DNA of 64,000 nucleotides. Source: CAYZTD01 sp964638155. Lineage in GTDB: Archaea; Thermoplasmatota; E2; DHVEG-1. Under the pieces are notes generated by a model. It saw only the letters and a list, made by a program, of their open reading frames with translations. It was not told where the DNA came from and did no database searches. Every line of letters starts with the position of its first letter. Position 1 is the first letter of the stretch. The DNA lies in assembly GCA_964638155.1 (NCBI GenBank), contig CAZWYI010000002.1, positions 1-64,000 on the forward strand, in the 5' to 3' direction. This document shows positions 61,191-64,000 of this stretch, in pieces. The position numbers and the translations under genes are program-made.

Positions 61191-64000
61191 ATGAATAAAA
61201 AAACATGCTTTTCTCTGAATAATGATACTAGAAGGGATAGGTGGGTAGAATTGCAAAGTAATCTTAATAGAAACAAATATATTTATAGAAAAATTTTATG
61301 CTGTTATGTCGTAGGAATATTGATATTTGCATCGTTTGTTGTGATGGTTCCAAATAGTAAAGCTGATAATCCTTCAGATTTTATAATAACTTTTTATGAA
61401 GATGGTGGAAGTTTCACCGAATCTTCTAAGTTTGATGTTGGTGATGTTGTTTTTGTAAACATTACGTTAGATGGTCTCTCAGGCGATCCAGTGGGATCTG
61501 AACCATATTGTTTGTTTGTCAAAAATAATGATACCACTGAAAGTATATATTTCCCTGTTTGGGATAATGATACATCTGGCCCATGGGATGAAGAAAATCA
61601 GGATGATGATGGATCTTACTGGGGCTATTTTAATTTAACAGATTCAGAAGACTCACATCCACCTTCAGGTCCCGGAGATGCAGCTGTATTAAATTGTTCC
61701 GCTGGTGATACTATTTATCTATATGAAGATAATGGAGTTGGACCAACAAATCCCCTCTGGGATGATGATTTAGATGTTGCTTCTACTGAAATTATAATAG
61801 ATAGTGATAGTGGAAATGAACAGAATTCTGAACCTGATATAAGCTCACCAAATCCCTCCAATAATTCTATCGATGTCTCTATAGATCTTTCTACTCTTAA
61901 TGTTACAATTGAAGATCCTGAAGGCGATTATTTTAATTGGAGTATTGAAACAAGTCCATATATTGGTGGCAGCTCATCATCAGATGATAATAATGGAACC
62001 TGCACCTGTGGTGTTGGTGGACTAAATTATAATACAACATATTATTGGTTTGTAAATTGTACTGATTCCGGTAGTGGAAATTGGGAAAATGAAACTTTTT
62101 CTTTTACAACAATTGCAGATGATCCTGGTAGTAGTGGCAATAACTCTCCGATTGTTACAGATCCAGATCCAACTAATGAGTCAACTATTTCTGCAGATTC
62201 GTTATCTTCACTGAATATTTCAATTAGTGATCCTGAAGGGGATAGCATTGATTGGAGCATAGAAACAAGCCCATATATTGGTGATAATAGTGCAACTAAC
62301 GATGTTAATGGTACAAAAACGAGTGAGATAACTGAGCAATTAACCCCTGGCTCGACGTATTATTGGTTTGTAAATTGTACTGATTCTGGCAGTGGTAATT
62401 GGACAAAGAGGAGTTACTGGTTTACAATCTCTTCATCTCCGCCAGGTGGAGATATGTATAATGTTTCAGGTTATGTTTTAGATAGTGTGGATGAAGGACC
62501 AATACAGGGTGCTGATTTAACGATAACTGACAACGCATCTTTTTCAAATAATGCTGTAACAGATAGTCAGGGGTATTATATGTTCCAAAATGTACCTGCT
62601 GGTGATTACGATGTAGTTGCATCAATGTCTGGCGATCCAGGTTTCGGTCCAATCTGGCAGTCCATTACGGTGTTTGATCATGATGAAACTAACTTTAATT
62701 TTACAGTTTCCTTTGACGGTGGTGGAGATGATGGTAGTGATGATCCGGGGCCTGGTGAAGATGGTATAGAGGGTGAAGTAAATATTAGCGTGGTCGGAAC
62801 CGTTTATATGGAAAGATCAATGGTTACAATTTCTGGTGTCAATCTTACTGCATATCCAAAAAATGATGATAGTAACATTTTGAATAACACGTTTACAGAT
62901 CAAAACGGACAATTTCAACTAAATTTTGTAATAAATCAGTCAATTAGTGAAAATTCCAGTGAAATCTGCTTCATGTTTTCTGCTGAAGGTTATGAAACAA
63001 ACGATGATTGGCAAATGGGTCTTTATGATCTCATGGATATGATGGAGCAAGAAGGACAAGTCATGATGGATATGGTAGAACTTGCAAAGATTTGGAATAC
63101 AACTGCATTTGTAAACGGTACAATTCTTGATTTAGATACAAATAATCCTATTTCAAATGTTACAGTTGAATTAGAAGGCCCTAACTATTTTGAAAATAGA
63201 ACTCAAACTGATAATAATGGAAATTTTTCAGTTGGCTCAATCACAGGGGATGAAAGTGATTTTGAATTAATGTTTGATAAAGAAGGATACTTTACAAATG
63301 CATCTGAAATTAACGATGATGGTACTATTTCTGCAGGAGATTATATCGAGTTAGGAACTATTTATATGGAGGTAAAACCATCATCTAATGCGTTTATTGA
63401 GGGTTATCTAAAATCTGAGGGTAATCCTATAGAAGATGCAAATCTTATGTTATATGATCCAGCTCATCCATATGAATCTGAAAAAGGTTTTTTTGATATG
63501 CCGACTACAGACTCAAATGGCTATTATAATATTTCTACCTACGCTGGAGAATTCTATCTAATAACACTTGCTAACATAGTTGGCGAGTCTAGACACGGAC
63601 CTCCGCTTGGTATTGGTGGATATGTAAACCAAGTAATTGATGTGGATGTTTCAGCTAATGAAACAGTAGAACAAAATATTAATCTTACAGCTTCAAATCC
63701 TGATAATATAAACGTTAATCTAAATATCATCAATAGTACTTTTTCATACGCAAGGATTTCAAGAACTATATCATGTAACCCAAGAATAGTTAGATTAATG
63801 ACAGATGCAAACTTAGATGGGGTAATAGATTCTGATGAGGGAGATACATTTAAAAGTTCCATCAACTCATCTTTTACTTCAAGTGGTTATTTTGATGAAG
63901 ATATGCTTCTAGCAAGAATTCCATTTACTTACTATAAACTAGATGGGACATACATTCAACCGCAACAAATCAATGTTGATATAACTGGAATAATCGGAGA
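61191..64000 (+). CDS. Giant secreted multi-domain surface protein (partial, runs off window)
   Basis: At least 936 residues, open at the end of the window. After a basic N-terminus, one hydrophobic helix (ILCCYVVGILIFASFVVMVP, about 40-60) acts as signal. Two tandem Ig/FN3-like repeats of about 100 residues share SIETSPYIGG and TTYYWFVNCTDSGSGNW-type ends (about residues 215-400); the DNA is nearly identical over 45 nt (62039-62085 and 62358-62404). Several carboxypeptidase-regulatory-like domains follow (VSGYVLDSVDEGPIQGADL, VNGTILDLDTNNPISNVTVE, IEGYLKSEGNPIEDANL). Rich in sequons. Probably cell surface. Confidence 0.8.
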   Translation, partial: MNKKTCFSLNNDTRRDRWVELQSNLNRNKYIYRKILCCYVVGILIFASFVVMVPNSKADNPSDFIITFYEDGGSFTESSKFDVGDVVFVNITLDGLSGDPVGSEPYCLFVKNNDTTESIYFPVWDNDTSGPWDEENQDDDGSYWGYFNLTDSEDSHPPSGPGDAAVLNCSAGDTIYLYEDNGVGPTNPLWDDDLDVASTEIIIDSDSGNEQNSEPDISSPNPSNNSIDVSIDLSTLNVTIEDPEGDYFNWSIETSPYIGGSSSSDDNNGTCTCGVGGLNYNTTYYWFVNCTDSGSGNWENETFSFTTIADDPGSSGNNSPIVTDPDPTNESTISADSLSSLNISISDPEGDSIDWSIETSPYIGDNSATNDVNGTKTSEITEQLTPGSTYYWFVNCTDSGSGNWTKRSYWFTISSSPPGGDMYNVSGYVLDSVDEGPIQGADLTITDNASFSNNAVTDSQGYYMFQNVPAGDYDVVASMSGDPGFGPIWQSITVFDHDETNFNFTVSFDGGGDDGSDDPGPGEDGIEGEVNISVVGTVYMERSMVTISGVNLTAYPKNDDSNILNNTFTDQNGQFQLNFVINQSISENSSEICFMFSAEGYETNDDWQMGLYDLMDMMEQEGQVMMDMVELAKIWNTTAFVNGTILDLDTNNPISNVTVELEGPNYFENRTQTDNNGNFSVGSITGDESDFELMFDKEGYFTNASEINDDGTISAGDYIELGTIYMEVKPSSNAFIEGYLKSEGNPIEDANLMLYDPAHPYESEKGFFDMPTTDSNGYYNISTYAGEFYLITLANIVGESRHGPPLGIGGYVNQVIDVDVSANETVEQNINLTASNPDNINVNLNIINSTFSYARISRTISCNPRIVRLMTDANLDGVIDSDEGDTFKSSINSSFTSSGYFDEDMLLARIPFTYYKLDGTYIQPQQINVDITGIIG

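Noticed and set aside
1..64000. CRISPR array, rRNA operon, transposase or integrase genes
   Set aside because: I looked for regularly spaced repeats, rRNA-like sequence and DDE/tyrosine/serine recombinase motifs and saw none.

Overview
This is a low-GC (roughly one third G+C by eye) archaeal chromosome segment. Archaeal markers are aIF2-beta and aIF2-gamma, S6e, L7Ae, S28e, L24e, RfcL with a C-terminal PIP box, RadB, an LSm protein, FtsZ, an archaeal UMP kinase, type II GAPDH and TATA/BRE-type promoters. Secreted proteases, KaiC-like ATPases, a folate-type MetF/MetV pair and histidine/threonine catabolism suggest a heterotrophic Thermoplasmatota-like lineage (MBG-D-like is my guess; no 16S gene is present to test it).

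Layout. 1-7.7 kb: a small Cys-rich protein, then a type IV pilus operon (secretion ATPase, membrane platform, two pilin-like proteins, a pilin-anchored VWA adhesin). 7.7-10.1 kb: three KaiC/RecA-fold proteins and a ferredoxin. 10.2-12.7 kb: feoA-feoB-dtxR iron operon with two palindromic operators. 12.7-20.8 kb: central metabolism (aldolase, threonine dehydrogenase, a frameshifted metF, metV, Pgi/Pmi), an orphan four-PAS sensor and a VIT1-like transporter. 20.9-24.7 kb: accessory cassettes, a decayed toxin-antitoxin pair and a large secreted subtilase, separated by copies of one palindromic repeat. 24.7-34.3 kb: tRNA-Ser, rfcL, pyrH, cdrS-like/ftsZ, translation factors. 34.3-36.6 kb: intron-bearing tRNA-Met, two orphan structured-RNA candidates around a DUF3800 gene, and a decayed tRNA 3' half. 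36.6-42.1 kb: a carotenoid/prenyl-lipid cluster (three UbiA enzymes, CrtI/CrtD-like desaturase, CruF-like hydratase), the gene set expected for bacterioruberin-type C50 carotenoids. 42.3-49.4 kb: TauE exporter, HD hydrolase, GAPDH, LSm, hutU and hutH. 49.5-55.6 kb: MscS, CorA, tRNA-Gln, phosphoesterase and two glucosylglycerate-type glycosyltransferases, an osmotic-adaptation neighbourhood. 55.6-60.9 kb: pheT, ttuA-like, radB, radical SAM and ribosomal proteins. From 61.2 kb a giant secreted protein runs off the window.

The most unusual signal is a possible RNA circuit around cell division. A 72-nt RNA candidate beside the LSm gene (46060-46131) contains 20-nt and 11-nt blocks perfectly and colinearly complementary to the ftsZ mRNA leader (29550-29617). 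That leader also holds a 19-codon upstream ORF whose stop overlaps the ftsZ Shine-Dalgarno. In total five intergenic regions combine a TATA box, a stem-closed 5' end about 25 nt downstream and no long ORF, so this genome segment seems rich in unannotated small RNAs.
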